The notes beneath the pieces were generated by a model. It was given only the letters and a program-made list of their open reading frames with translations, was not told where the DNA came from and did no database searches. Shown piece by piece: positions 8,129 to 15,531 of a stretch of DNA of 40,018 bases. The number at the start of each line of letters is the position of its first letter. Positions within the stretch are counted from its first letter, which is position 1. The translations under genes and the position numbers were made by a program. Source of the stretch: a virus; IMG/VR virus record IMGVR_UViG_3300009156_000053, positions 1 through 40,018 of that record; one strand, 5' to 3'.

Positions 8129-8739
8129 CGGTGAACGTGTGGGACCACATCTATACGGACAACGTGTGGAACGGTGTGGAGTCCTTGAGCGGGCCGGGGA
8201 GCGGAAGCGCCAGCACCAGTAGTCTGCCAGCCATGCTCCAAGACTTATGTGCGCGCTTGCACATTCGCAGCGTACTGGACGTCGGCTGCGGGGACGGCTA
8301 CTGGATGCCTGATCTTCCGGGGTACATCGGTATCGACGTGAGCAAGGTCGCTATCGACCTGAGCCGCCTACGCCACCCGAGTCGCAGTTACATTCGCTGC
8401 AACCTGCTGGACACCACCATGCGCGCAGACCTCATCATTCTGCGGGACGTGGTGCAGCACCTGTCGTTAGAGGAGGGGACCGCGCTGGTGCATGCCGCGC
8501 ATGAGCGCTGCCAATGGCTGCTCGCCAGCACCTATGTCGGCGGGGAGAACACCGGCCTGAACCGGGAGCAGCAGGAGCGCGGCTACGGCTACCCCAATGA
8601 CCTGACGGTAGACCCGTTCCACTTGGGCCAGCCCGTGAATACGTACTTCGACGGGGCCGGGTGGCAAGACCCTGCCGAGGTACGGGACAAGCGCAAGGTG
8701 CTCGGGCTGTGGACGGGCGTGCCCTACCCCACCCGTTGA
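8125..8739 (+). CDS. class I SAM-dependent methyltransferase
   Basis: This protein of about 204 residues has a Rossmann methyltransferase core. VLDVGCGDGYW is the SAM-binding glycine motif, GYIGIDVSKVAIDLSR gives the acidic residue after strand 2, and ADLIILRDVVQHLS matches motif IV/post-IV. An N-terminal SLSGPGSGSASTS segment is typical of small phage methyltransferases found beside sugar-transfer genes. It lies between two glycosyltransferases, so methylation of a sugar or sugar-modified protein is more likely than DNA methylation; there is no PC or DPPY catalytic motif. The start is TTG 8125 (overlapping the previous stop as TTGA) or GTG 8131, which has better spacing from GGAAAGGG. Confidence 0.82.
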   Translation: MTVNVWDHIYTDNVWNGVESLSGPGSGSASTSSLPAMLQDLCARLHIRSVLDVGCGDGYWMPDLPGYIGIDVSKVAIDLSRLRHPSRSYIRCNLLDTTMRADLIILRDVVQHLSLEEGTALVHAAHERCQWLLASTYVGGENTGLNREQQERGYGYPNDLTVDPFHLGQPVNTYFDGAGWQDPAEVRDKRKVLGLWTGVPYPTR

Positions 8740-9671
8740 CGGTCGCCTTCTACGCGAGCGAGGTGCATTTCGCCGACCATTTGCTCCCGCTGTATCGGGC
8801 GCTGCCACCGGAGCGCCAAGGCCCGTTCATCATGCCGGGGGAGCCGGTCAAGGGTCGCTACATGCATCGCAGCGTGGTCGTGGCGGGCTACGGCGACTTG
8901 AAGAACAGTCGGCGCTGGTTCCCCATGGCACGGCGCGCTCTACTCCAACACGGCAGCGGACAGTCGTACTGGGGCACCACTCGCGGCCGGGGCCACCCGA
9001 GTTACAGCGGCGGGGCCGACCATTACGACGTGAGCCTGTTCCTGTGCCCCAATGAGTTCAGCGCGAGCAAGTGGCGGCAGGTGTACCCCAAAGCGAACGT
9101 GGCGGTGGTGGGGAGCCCCAAGGTGAGCACGCTGCCCACCACGGCTCCAGCCGAGCCAACGGTGGCAGTGTCTTTCCACTGGCAATGCGGCCTGCTCGAG
9201 GAGACCAAGAGCGCATACCCGGCCTTCCGCTTGGCCTACCAGACACTGGCCGAGCGGTGGCCGGTGGTGGGCCATGCTCACCCGCGCGCTCAGCGAATGG
9301 TGAAGCCCATGGCGCTGCGAGCCAAGGTGCCGTGGTATGAGCAGTTCGCGGACGTGTGTGCGGCTGCGAGCGTGTACGTGTGCGACAACAGCAGCACGCT
9401 GTTCGAGTTCGCCGCCACCGGCAAGCCGGTCGTGCTGCTGAATGCGCCGGGGTATCGTAAGGACGTGGACCATGGCATGCGCTTTTGGGAGCTCGCCACC
9501 ATGGGACCACAGGTGGACCATATACGCGACCTTGCGGGGGCAGTAGAGTTCGCGCTGGCCGACCCCGCGACACAGCGGGCAGAGCGGGAGCGTGTGGTGG
9601 ACCTCGTCTATCCGGTGCGTGCGGGTTCGAGTGAACTGGCGGCAGCGGCCGTGCAGGAGTGGGCACGGTGA
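8736..9671 (+). CDS. GT-B-type transferase, CDP-glycerol glycerophosphotransferase-like
   Basis: This protein of about 311 residues has the layout of GT-B transferases. An N-terminal VAFYASEVHFADHLLPLYRA strand-helix is followed by RRALLQHGSGQSYWG. The C-terminal nucleotide-binding half carries AAASVYVCDNSSTLFEFAAT and GKPVVLLNAPGY. The DNSSTxxEFxxxGKPVV pattern is characteristic of CDP-glycerol:polyglycerophosphate transferases and UDP-GlcNAc epimerase relatives. TTG 8736 overlaps the methyltransferase stop as TTGA, the same TTGACGGT string as at 8125; GTG 8709 is an alternative. It closes a three-gene cassette inserted between capsid and connector genes, and probably modifies a virion protein or an attached glycan. 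Confidence 0.78.
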   Translation: MTVAFYASEVHFADHLLPLYRALPPERQGPFIMPGEPVKGRYMHRSVVVAGYGDLKNSRRWFPMARRALLQHGSGQSYWGTTRGRGHPSYSGGADHYDVSLFLCPNEFSASKWRQVYPKANVAVVGSPKVSTLPTTAPAEPTVAVSFHWQCGLLEETKSAYPAFRLAYQTLAERWPVVGHAHPRAQRMVKPMALRAKVPWYEQFADVCAAASVYVCDNSSTLFEFAATGKPVVLLNAPGYRKDVDHGMRFWELATMGPQVDHIRDLAGAVEFALADPATQRAERERVVDLVYPVRAGSSELAAAAVQEWAR

Positions 9672-10219
9672 CGGCCAAGTTACTGACCGTCGACGACCTG
9701 CGGGCGCGCATGCTGACCACCAGCGCCATGAGTGACGAGGCCCTACAGGGCATACTCGACGGTGCCGAAGCCGATATCGACCAGTGGTGCGGCAGGCTGA
9801 CGTTGGGCAGCGGCGACCAGTGGACCACCGTGGAACAGCACGACTATGGGCGCGTGTTCGGCCAGAGCGTGTTCCGGCTGGACCAGTACCCGGAGGTGGT
9901 GCTGGAAGTGGCCGTGTATGACGACCTCGAGAATGAGACCATTCTGGAGGAAGGGCGAGACCTCGACTACGTGGTGGACGGGCAACTCATTCGCCGCTAC
10001 GGCGCCTTGTGGGGTCACCACAGTCGGGTGACCTACGTGCCGCTGAACGACCTGAGCCAGCGCCGCAACGCCCTCGTGCTGCTGTGCCAGTTGGAGCTCA
10101 ACGTGCAGCCGGGACAGGGCTTCACGGGTGCGGCCACATGGCAGGAGACCTACAAGGACTACGAGACCGAGAAGCAGCACATTCTGTGGTCCCTATGCCC
10201 GCCCTTCCCATTCGCGTGA
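9668..10219 (+). CDS. head-tail connector protein (gp6-like)
   Basis: This 183-residue protein should sit under the portal and join head to tail. The N-terminal helical half (KLLTVDDLRARMLT, ALQGILDGAEADIDQWCGR) matches the gp6/gp15 connector pattern, in which small helices are followed by a central beta insertion. GTG 9668 overlaps the upstream stop as GTGA, with AGGAG (9655-9659) eight bases upstream. Its distance from the portal is unusual because the sugar cassette lies between capsid and connector. Confidence 0.8.
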   Translation: MTAKLLTVDDLRARMLTTSAMSDEALQGILDGAEADIDQWCGRLTLGSGDQWTTVEQHDYGRVFGQSVFRLDQYPEVVLEVAVYDDLENETILEEGRDLDYVVDGQLIRRYGALWGHHSRVTYVPLNDLSQRRNALVLLCQLELNVQPGQGFTGAATWQETYKDYETEKQHILWSLCPPFPFA

Positions 10220-10220
10220 C

Positions 10221-10505
10221 ATGGGTGTCCACCATGCGTTCGTCAATCACAAGCCAGACGGGCCAGACACCAGCGTGGTGCGGCCCAGTGACTGGAACGC
10301 CGAGCACGAAGGTGCCGTGTACCACCATGCCCAAATGGTCCCGTCCACGGTGTGGACGGTGACGCACAACCTCGGGCGGCACCCCAATGTCACCGTACTC
10401 GACTCCGCAGGCAGCCAAGTGGAAGTCGACGTGTTCCACACCAGCACCAACGTGCTCACCCTGACGCTCGCCTATGCGGTGTCGGGGACGGCGGACTGTT
10501 CGTAG
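10221..10505 (+). CDS. small fibre-associated protein
   Basis: This 94-residue protein starts at ATG 10221, one base after the connector stop. The N-terminus carries HKPDGPDTSVVRPSDWNAEH, a pattern seen at the start of phage fibre proteins. The C-terminal half (TVTHNLGRHPNVTVLDSAGS, then VEVDVFHTSTNVLTLTLAYA) is a small beta domain common at the end of phage fibres. A related domain closes the next gene. It could be a fibre tip, adaptor or decoration protein; whether it sits on head or tail is not visible. Confidence 0.65.
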   Translation: MGVHHAFVNHKPDGPDTSVVRPSDWNAEHEGAVYHHAQMVPSTVWTVTHNLGRHPNVTVLDSAGSQVEVDVFHTSTNVLTLTLAYAVSGTADCS

Positions 10506-10519
10506 CGGAGGCATAGGAC

Positions 10520-11878
10520 ATGGCACGGTCGTTCCTGGTCCCTATCGACCTGAACAAGTTGGAGTTGCTCCAGCCGCGACTCCAGCAGTTGAGCAGCGAC
10601 CCGTCCACCCCCGTTAGCGGGCAGGTCTACTACAACACCGCCGACAACGCCATCCGCTTCTACAACGGCACCGTCTGGATCATCCTCGGACGGCTGAACC
10701 AGATCACCGCGCCCACGGCGTCGGTATCGATGAACAACCAGCTCATCACCAACCTGCTGGACCCGGTGTCCGCGCAGGACGCCGCCACCAAGAACTACGT
10801 CGACACGTTCAGTCAGGGCCTGTCTTGGAAGGACAGCGTGCGCGCTGCCACCACCGCGAACGGCACGCTCGCCACGGCGTTCGCCAACGGGCAGGTCATC
10901 GACGGTGTGACCCTTGCCACCGGTAACCGCATTCTCCTGAAGAACCAGACCACCGGCGGCGAGAACGGCATCTATATCGTCGCGTCCAGCGGTGCGCCCG
11001 CGCGCGCCAGCGACGCCGACACCGGCCCAGAGATCGTCGGGGCGGCGGTGTTCGTCGAGGAAGGCACCACGCAGGCCGACACCGCGTGGGTGAACCAGAC
11101 CAACGCGCCCATCACCATCGGCACGACAGCCACCACATGGGCGCAGTTCGGCAGCGGTACGTCGTACACGCAGGGCGCCGGTATCAGCATCAGTGGCAAC
11201 ACCATCGCCATCGAGAACAGCGGTGTGCTGCTCCCGGCCCATGGCGGCACCGGCCAAAGCACGCTGACCGACCATGGCGTGCTCGTGGGCAGTGGCACCG
11301 CCGCTGTCGACGCGCTGACGGTGGGCACCACTGGCACCGTGTTGCGTGGTGTGACGGGAGCCGACCCGGCCTTCGGGCAGGTGACTCTCACGACCGATGT
11401 GACGGGTACGCTCCCCGTGACCAATGGCGGTCTCGGAGTCGCCACCCTCACCGACCATGGCGTGGTGCTCGGCAGTGGCACGGCAGCCGTCGACATCACG
11501 GCTGCCGGGGCGACCGGGACGGTGCTGCGTGGAGCCGGTGCAGCAGCCGACCCGTCCTTCGGGCAGGTGGTGCTCACCACCGACGTGACGGGTGTGCTGC
11601 CCGTGGCGAACGGCGGCACGAACGGGAACACGGCGGCAGCCGCCAAGACCAGTCTTGGCTTTATGACCCGCTTCGCCCAGACCTACGGGGACGGTGCGGC
11701 CACCTCCTACAACATCGACCACAACCTCGGCACGCTGGACGTGCTGGTGCAGGTATTCCGCAACAGCGACGGTGTCGAGGTGGAGGTCGACGTGACGCGC
11801 AGCACCACCAACCGCGTCATTCTCATCCACGCGGTGGCGCCCACGAGCAACCAGTACCGCGTCATCGTGCTCGGCTAG
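10520..11878 (+). CDS. fibre-like protein with tandem repeats
   Basis: This 452-residue protein resembles phage tail-fibre proteins. The N-terminus contains GQVYYNTADNAIRFYNG and LLDPVSAQDAATKNYVD, both standard fibre modules. A beta domain follows (KDSVRAATTANG, GVTLATGNRILLKNQT, FVEEGTTQADTAWV). Residues about 237-365 hold two tandem 61-62-residue repeats plus the start of a third, each opening LPxxxGG and containing LTDHGV and LTTDVTG. The end (DHNLGTLDVLVQVFRNSDG) is a small beta domain like that of the preceding gene. GGAGG at 10507-10511 precedes ATG 10520 by eight bases. Its place within the head-completion genes means it could be a head fibre rather than a tail fibre. Confidence 0.82.
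   Translation: MARSFLVPIDLNKLELLQPRLQQLSSDPSTPVSGQVYYNTADNAIRFYNGTVWIILGRLNQITAPTASVSMNNQLITNLLDPVSAQDAATKNYVDTFSQGLSWKDSVRAATTANGTLATAFANGQVIDGVTLATGNRILLKNQTTGGENGIYIVASSGAPARASDADTGPEIVGAAVFVEEGTTQADTAWVNQTNAPITIGTTATTWAQFGSGTSYTQGAGISISGNTIAIENSGVLLPAHGGTGQSTLTDHGVLVGSGTAAVDALTVGTTGTVLRGVTGADPAFGQVTLTTDVTGTLPVTNGGLGVATLTDHGVVLGSGTAAVDITAAGATGTVLRGAGAAADPSFGQVVLTTDVTGVLPVANGGTNGNTAAAAKTSLGFMTRFAQTYGDGAATSYNIDHNLGTLDVLVQVFRNSDGVEVEVDVTRSTTNRVILIHAVAPTSNQYRVIVLG
11228..11596 (+). repeat. two tandem ~185-bp coding repeats in the fibre gene
   Basis: Unit 1 (11228-11410, 61 codons) and unit 2 (11411-11596, 62 codons) are similar at DNA and protein level. Both carry LTDHGV, GSGTAAVD, TGTVLRG, FGQV and LTTDVTG in the same order. 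A third unit begins at 11597 but diverges after the LPVANGG segment. Such repeats can expand or contract by recombination and change fibre length. Confidence 0.8.
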
Positions 11879-12873
11879 TGCCAGTCGAACTGCGGGACAC
11901 GCTCCCAAGCCCAACGCAGACACTCAATGTCGGTGCGGACGCGAACAGGTACGACACCCTGTTCGCCCGCTTCCTGAACCTCGCTGGTCCTACCGGCGGG
12001 ACAGCCTATGGCGCACAGATGCTCTATCGGGGCAACTCCAACCCCGGCGGGCTCCGGTTCTACCGTGGCCGGGACACGGCGGGTGCCAATACCGTGGTCC
12101 AGAGCGGCGACCTCATCGGCTATATCGACTCGCTCGGCTACGACGGCGCCGCCTACCAGACCGTGGCCCGCATCCAGATGGCCGTCGACGGCACGCCGGG
12201 TGCGAACGACATGCCGGGGCGGCTCGAGTTCCACACCACGCCAGACGGTAGCAGTGGTCTGTCGGAGCGCTGGCGTATCGATAACGCGGGCATGCTCCGG
12301 CCCGCCAGCGACAGCACCGTGGACCTCGGCCTGCCCGCGACTCGTGTGCGGGCGGTCTACTCGGACGACGACATATCGGTCACCCCGACCACGGGCACCA
12401 ACGTCGCTTCGACGACGGATGTCACCCTCGCCAGCAAGACGGTCGAGAACCTCGCCGCTGGCGACTGCGTAGCCATCGACGCGTGGATCGCCATCACCAA
12501 CAACTCAGGCGCGACCCGCACCTATGCCGCCACGCTGGACATCGGCACGACGTGGGACAACGAATTCCAGTTGGTCAACGGGACGAACGGGTCCACGCTG
12601 CGTTACCTCGTTCATATCAACAGTGTGATCACGATCATGTCAACCTCCCTCGCGCTGATCGTCGTTCAGATGTGGGGAGCCGCAGCGGGAACGGCGGCAG
12701 GGTATGACCCCGGTACGACGTGGAATGCCACAGCAAGCGATATCGCGTGGAACTCGGTCGCCTCGAACCTGACCGGCTCCCAGACCATCGGGCTGAAACT
12801 GCGCTCCAACTCGGCCACCGCCACACAGACCTGCGACGTGCTGATGATGCGCTGCGAGCGGGTCCGCCCATAG
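11878..12873 (+). CDS. fibre/appendage protein
   Basis: This 331-residue protein starts at GTG 11878, whose first base is the last base of the previous TAG stop. The first half includes a segment often seen in phage fibres near a chaperone or tip domain: RIQMAVDGTPGANDMPGRLE, then FHTTPDG, RWRIDNAGMLRPASDSTVDL and GLPATRVRAVYSDD. The second half is a separate, Thr/Ser/Asn-rich beta domain (residues ~170-331) that could bind a receptor or glycan. The function is inferred from these patterns and from position between other fibre-like genes. Confidence 0.68.
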   Translation: MPVELRDTLPSPTQTLNVGADANRYDTLFARFLNLAGPTGGTAYGAQMLYRGNSNPGGLRFYRGRDTAGANTVVQSGDLIGYIDSLGYDGAAYQTVARIQMAVDGTPGANDMPGRLEFHTTPDGSSGLSERWRIDNAGMLRPASDSTVDLGLPATRVRAVYSDDDISVTPTTGTNVASTTDVTLASKTVENLAAGDCVAIDAWIAITNNSGATRTYAATLDIGTTWDNEFQLVNGTNGSTLRYLVHINSVITIMSTSLALIVVQMWGAAAGTAAGYDPGTTWNATASDIAWNSVASNLTGSQTIGLKLRSNSATATQTCDVLMMRCERVRP

Positions 12874-12886
12874 CGGGCTGCGCCAC

Positions 12887-13300
12887 ATGGACCAGAGTTG
12901 GCCGGGGTTCCAACAGGACGCCTTCCAACAGGACGCCTTCCAAATGGGCGTGTCTGTGCCATTCAGCGCCACGGGTACCCCCCGCACCTTGGCGCCCACG
13001 GCCACCGTGCTCGGCTACACCGTCCGAGCGTTCCCGGTGGACAAGCGCCCGACGGCGTGGTTCCGCTGGCTGCGCGCTACGAGCACCGTGCAGACAGCAT
13101 TGCCCACGGTCACCGTGCTGACCAACGCTCCATTCGCCACGGTGTTCGCCACAGGACCACGCGCCACCGTGCAGGAATTCGACCCACTGTGCGCGGAGTT
13201 CGCCACAGACAGCCTGCCCCAGACTGCCACACTACGGGCGGTCCGGGCCACGGCCACTGTTCGCAACCGAGGTCCCAGTGCTACGGTGGAGGTGAAGTGA
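12887..13300 (+). CDS. beta-rich structural protein of unknown function
   Basis: This 137-residue protein begins MDQSWPG followed by a repeated FQQDA unit, encoded by two copies of a 15-base direct repeat at 12910-12939. The remainder is a run of short beta-strand-like units with recurring TATV, TVTV and RATV motifs, suggesting a repetitive beta structure. No known family is recognised. ATG 12887 is the only reasonable start, though its ribosome binding site is weak. Context suggests a structural role with the adjacent fibre genes. Confidence 0.55.
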   Translation: MDQSWPGFQQDAFQQDAFQMGVSVPFSATGTPRTLAPTATVLGYTVRAFPVDKRPTAWFRWLRATSTVQTALPTVTVLTNAPFATVFATGPRATVQEFDPLCAEFATDSLPQTATLRAVRATATVRNRGPSATVEVK

Positions 13301-13653
13301 GCACGCTACGACTCACCCGTGGGGACAGCGCCGTGTGGGACTTCACCTGCGTCGACGGGGACGGTGCGCCGCTGCTACTGGCAGGCGTACAGGCCACCTT
13401 CACGGTCAAGCAAGAACCGCACGACAGCATGCCGTACATCGTCAAGGAACTGGACGATGGCATCTCCATCGTCGACAGTGCCGGTGGCTTGCTGCGCGTG
13501 ACCCTGTCCCCCGACGACACCTATGGCTGGCCCGCCACGCGGACCTACCACTGGGACCTGCAACTCGCCTACAGCAGCGACAGCGTGTTCACCATAGACA
13601 CAGGGCTGCTGCTGGTGAACGTCGATATCAGCCGCAACAGGTACGCGTCGTAA
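13297..13653 (+). CDS. BppU-N-like baseplate/fibre-associated protein
   Basis: This 118-residue protein begins STLRLTRGDSAVWDFT and continues with GVQATFTVKQEP, a KELDDGISIVDSAGG turn and RVTLSPDDTYGW. This order of strands matches the small phage beta-sandwich domain seen at the N-terminus of lactococcal-type baseplate upper proteins and in many actinophage structural proteins. GTG 13297 overlaps the upstream stop, and GGAGG at 13288-13292 precedes it. It may be a trimeric adaptor for fibres. The assignment is by pattern only. Confidence 0.6.
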   Translation: MSTLRLTRGDSAVWDFTCVDGDGAPLLLAGVQATFTVKQEPHDSMPYIVKELDDGISIVDSAGGLLRVTLSPDDTYGWPATRTYHWDLQLAYSSDSVFTIDTGLLLVNVDISRNRYAS

Positions 13654-13760
13654 TGCCATTCAAGAGCGTGAAGCAGCGCAAGTTCATGTACGCCAAGCAC
13701 CCGACCATCGCCAAGCGGTGGGCGAAGAAGTACGGCACCAAGGTCCGCCGGAAGAAGTGA
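13653..13760 (+). CDS. tiny basic protein
   Basis: This 35-residue protein has about one third Lys/Arg and the core SVKQRKFMYAKHPTIAKRW. Very similar mini-proteins (KxxQRxFMxAxHPxxAKxW) recur in phages and mobile elements, without known function. ATG 13653 overlaps the preceding TAA by one base and the TGA overlaps the next GTG, so the gene is clearly embedded in the operon. A nucleic-acid-binding role is plausible but unproven. Confidence 0.65.
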   Translation: MPFKSVKQRKFMYAKHPTIAKRWAKKYGTKVRRKK

Positions 13761-14074
13761 GGTTCACCACGCGGGTGGCGATTCAGACGGGCACCGAGAT
13801 TCGTGACAGCGTGGGCGGCGTCAGTTACGACTACACCCCCCTGCCAGAGCATACGAGCCTGCCCGCCACCATTCTTCCGTACGTGGACGAGACTCGGCAG
13901 GAACGCTTCACCATGGACACCGAGCACTGGTCCATCATCCTTGGCGGGCACTACCCCGCCATCACTCCGAGCATGTGGGTGGCGGAGGGGGACGACCGCT
14001 ACGAGATCACGCGGGTGAGCACCACCAAGGGGCGCCGGGTGACCACCGTGCTCGCACGCAGGCCGAGCCTGTAA
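13757..14074 (+). CDS. head-tail joining (stopper) protein
   Basis: This 105-residue beta-rich protein has the length and order expected for the stopper/adaptor that seals DNA beneath the connector. Visible features include VSYDYTPLPEHTSLPATILP, WSIILGGHYPAITPSMWVAE and GDDRYEITRVSTTKGR. GTG 13757 overlaps the upstream TGA, and its TAA overlaps the next ATG by one base. Position before a gp10-like protein and a tail-terminator-like protein supports the call; sequence alone would be weak. Confidence 0.6.
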   Translation: MRFTTRVAIQTGTEIRDSVGGVSYDYTPLPEHTSLPATILPYVDETRQERFTMDTEHWSIILGGHYPAITPSMWVAEGDDRYEITRVSTTKGRRVTTVLARRPSL

Positions 14075-14664
14075 TGGCACGACCGCGCGCCGGAGGGCTC
14101 CGCGCTGCCCGCGTTCCCATGAAGGCGTTGCCCTTCGCCAAGTTGACCAAGGGCATGAACGTCACGCGGCGCATGAACCCCAGTGGCAGCCGAGTGCGGG
14201 CGGTCATTCTCAACGCGCCGCAGGTCATGGCCCAGATAAGCAAGTTGAGCATTCTGGTGTCCGGACCCATAGCGGACCGGGCTGTGACCAACGGTGGCGA
14301 GGTCATTCGGGACAAGTGGCGGGACTTGGTACAGGCCCAGTTCACCAGTGACCGCAGCGAAGGCAACTACGAGCGTGCCATCATCGTCCGCAAGGCCAGT
14401 GTGCGGGAGACCGAGGAGGGCACTCTAAAAGGTGCCAGCGTCTACATCTACCCCGGCACGGTGGCGGGAGTGCCAGAGGTGGACCAGCCGCGCCACTACG
14501 CAGCGGTGTTGGAGTTCGGCGGGCAACTGCCCGCCGCGCAGCACAGCAGCGTCATTCCGGCGACACCCACGGCGCGGCCCGCGTTCGACGCCAGTTATGA
14601 GGACGCCGTCGACGAGGTGGCCGACACGCTGCGGGCCGCACTGGCGACGGTGGTGGGGCCATGA
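14074..14664 (+). CDS. tail completion protein, HK97 gp10-like
   Basis: This 196-residue protein resembles the HK97 gp10 family of head-tail/tail completion factors. The core runs ADRAVTNGGEVIRDKWRDLV, then a variable region, then HYAAVLEFGG and the family-like ending ATPTARPAFDASYEDAVDEV. The HYAxxxEFG and RPAxD elements are the most diagnostic. The N-terminal ~40 residues are basic and extend beyond the usual family start. ATG 14074 overlaps the upstream stop by one base. Confidence 0.75.
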   Translation: MARPRAGGLRAARVPMKALPFAKLTKGMNVTRRMNPSGSRVRAVILNAPQVMAQISKLSILVSGPIADRAVTNGGEVIRDKWRDLVQAQFTSDRSEGNYERAIIVRKASVRETEEGTLKGASVYIYPGTVAGVPEVDQPRHYAAVLEFGGQLPAAQHSSVIPATPTARPAFDASYEDAVDEVADTLRAALATVVGP

Positions 14665-15071
14665 GGCTCGGCCAAGCCATATGGGCGCACTTTCCCAACG
14701 TGATGAGCGTGGGGCAGCGCGTGTACCCTCGCCGCCTGCCCAAGGACGCCATACTCCCGGCGCTGTGCTTTCAGGTCATTCCCGCCGTGGGGCCGCTCAA
14801 GGTGCAGAGCGACGCACACAGCAGCGGCTTCGTCGAGGGGTACCACCGGGACCGCGTCCAGTGGGACTGTTGGGGCTACACCTACGCGCAGATGGAAGAC
14901 TTGGCCGAGGAACTACGCCAGCACATTCATGGCTTCGCGGGCTACTGGGGCGACCTGTACGTGGCCGTCCATACCGACCTCGACTTCGACAGTTATGACC
15001 AAGAGCTCGACCACTATCGACGCATCATCGACTGCATGGTCCAGTACAACGCCATTGTCCGGGGCAGTTGA
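14661..15071 (+). CDS. tail terminator-like protein (DUF3168-like)
   Basis: This 136-residue protein has the pattern of the tail terminator family that caps the tail tube. RVYPRRLPKDAILPALCFQV gives the first strand-turn-strand, DRVQWDCWGYTYAQMEDLAE the central strand and helix, and the C-terminal strands follow. ATG 14661 overlaps the previous stop as ATGA. It lies directly before the tail tube gene, the standard place for this protein. Confidence 0.75.
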   Translation: MRLGQAIWAHFPNVMSVGQRVYPRRLPKDAILPALCFQVIPAVGPLKVQSDAHSSGFVEGYHRDRVQWDCWGYTYAQMEDLAEELRQHIHGFAGYWGDLYVAVHTDLDFDSYDQELDHYRRIIDCMVQYNAIVRGS

Positions 15072-15084
15072 GTAGGGCATAGTG

Positions 15085-15100
15085 CCACCAGCCTTGGTGG
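15085..15100 (+). repeat. short stem-loop before the tail tube gene
   Basis: CCACCA (15085-15090) and TGGTGG (15095-15100) pair around the loop GCCT. The stem lies in the 49-base gap before the tail tube gene and upstream of its AGGGAG ribosome binding site. It may mark an RNA processing or regulatory point ahead of a highly expressed gene. Confidence 0.4.
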
Positions 15101-15120
15101 GATAGCAGGGAGAAACAGGG

Positions 15121-15528
15121 ATGAGCGAAGGGATCGCGACTCTTGGCACGACGCTGACGCTGAACGCCACGCAGATCGCCCAGATTCAGGATATCGAGGG
15201 TCCGGACCTCAGCACGGACACCGACGAGATCACCAACCACAGCAGCCCGGACAACACCGAAGAGTTCCTGGTGACCATCAAGCGGGTCGGTGAGATCACC
15301 TTCCCCATGGTGTTCAACAGCGCCCTCGCGAGTCACGACGCGTTCTTCGCCGCGTGGGAAGCCCGCAGCCTCGACAGTTACGTCATGACCTACCCCGACG
15401 GTAGCAACTGGACGTTCGAGGCGTACGTCACCGGGTTCAGCATGTCGGCCCCGGTGGACGGTCACCTGTCGGCCGACGTCACCCTGCGTATGGGGAGCGC
15501 CCCGACCTTCGTCGGCGCAGCGTCGTAA
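15121..15528 (+). CDS. major tail tube protein
   Basis: This 135-residue protein fits siphovirus tail tube proteins that stack as hexameric rings. Visible features are an N-terminal TLGTTLTLNATQIAQIQDIE, the GPDLSTDTDEITNHSS loop, EFLVTIKRVGEITFPMVFN, and a C-terminal VTGFSMSAPVDGHLSADVTL strand pair. The last pattern (GFxMSAPVDGxLxADVTLRxxG) is common in tail tube proteins. It has its own upstream gap and an AGGGAG-type binding site, consistent with high expression. It is followed by the tail assembly chaperones and tape measure. Confidence 0.88.
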   Translation: MSEGIATLGTTLTLNATQIAQIQDIEGPDLSTDTDEITNHSSPDNTEEFLVTIKRVGEITFPMVFNSALASHDAFFAAWEARSLDSYVMTYPDGSNWTFEAYVTGFSMSAPVDGHLSADVTLRMGSAPTFVGAAS

Positions 15529-15531
15529 CCC

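Noticed and set aside
8125-8739. Methyltransferase as the DNA methylase feeding the TET enzyme
   Set aside because: It has a SAM-binding core but no PCQ/ENV or DPPY-type motif, and sits with sugar-transfer genes in the virion module.
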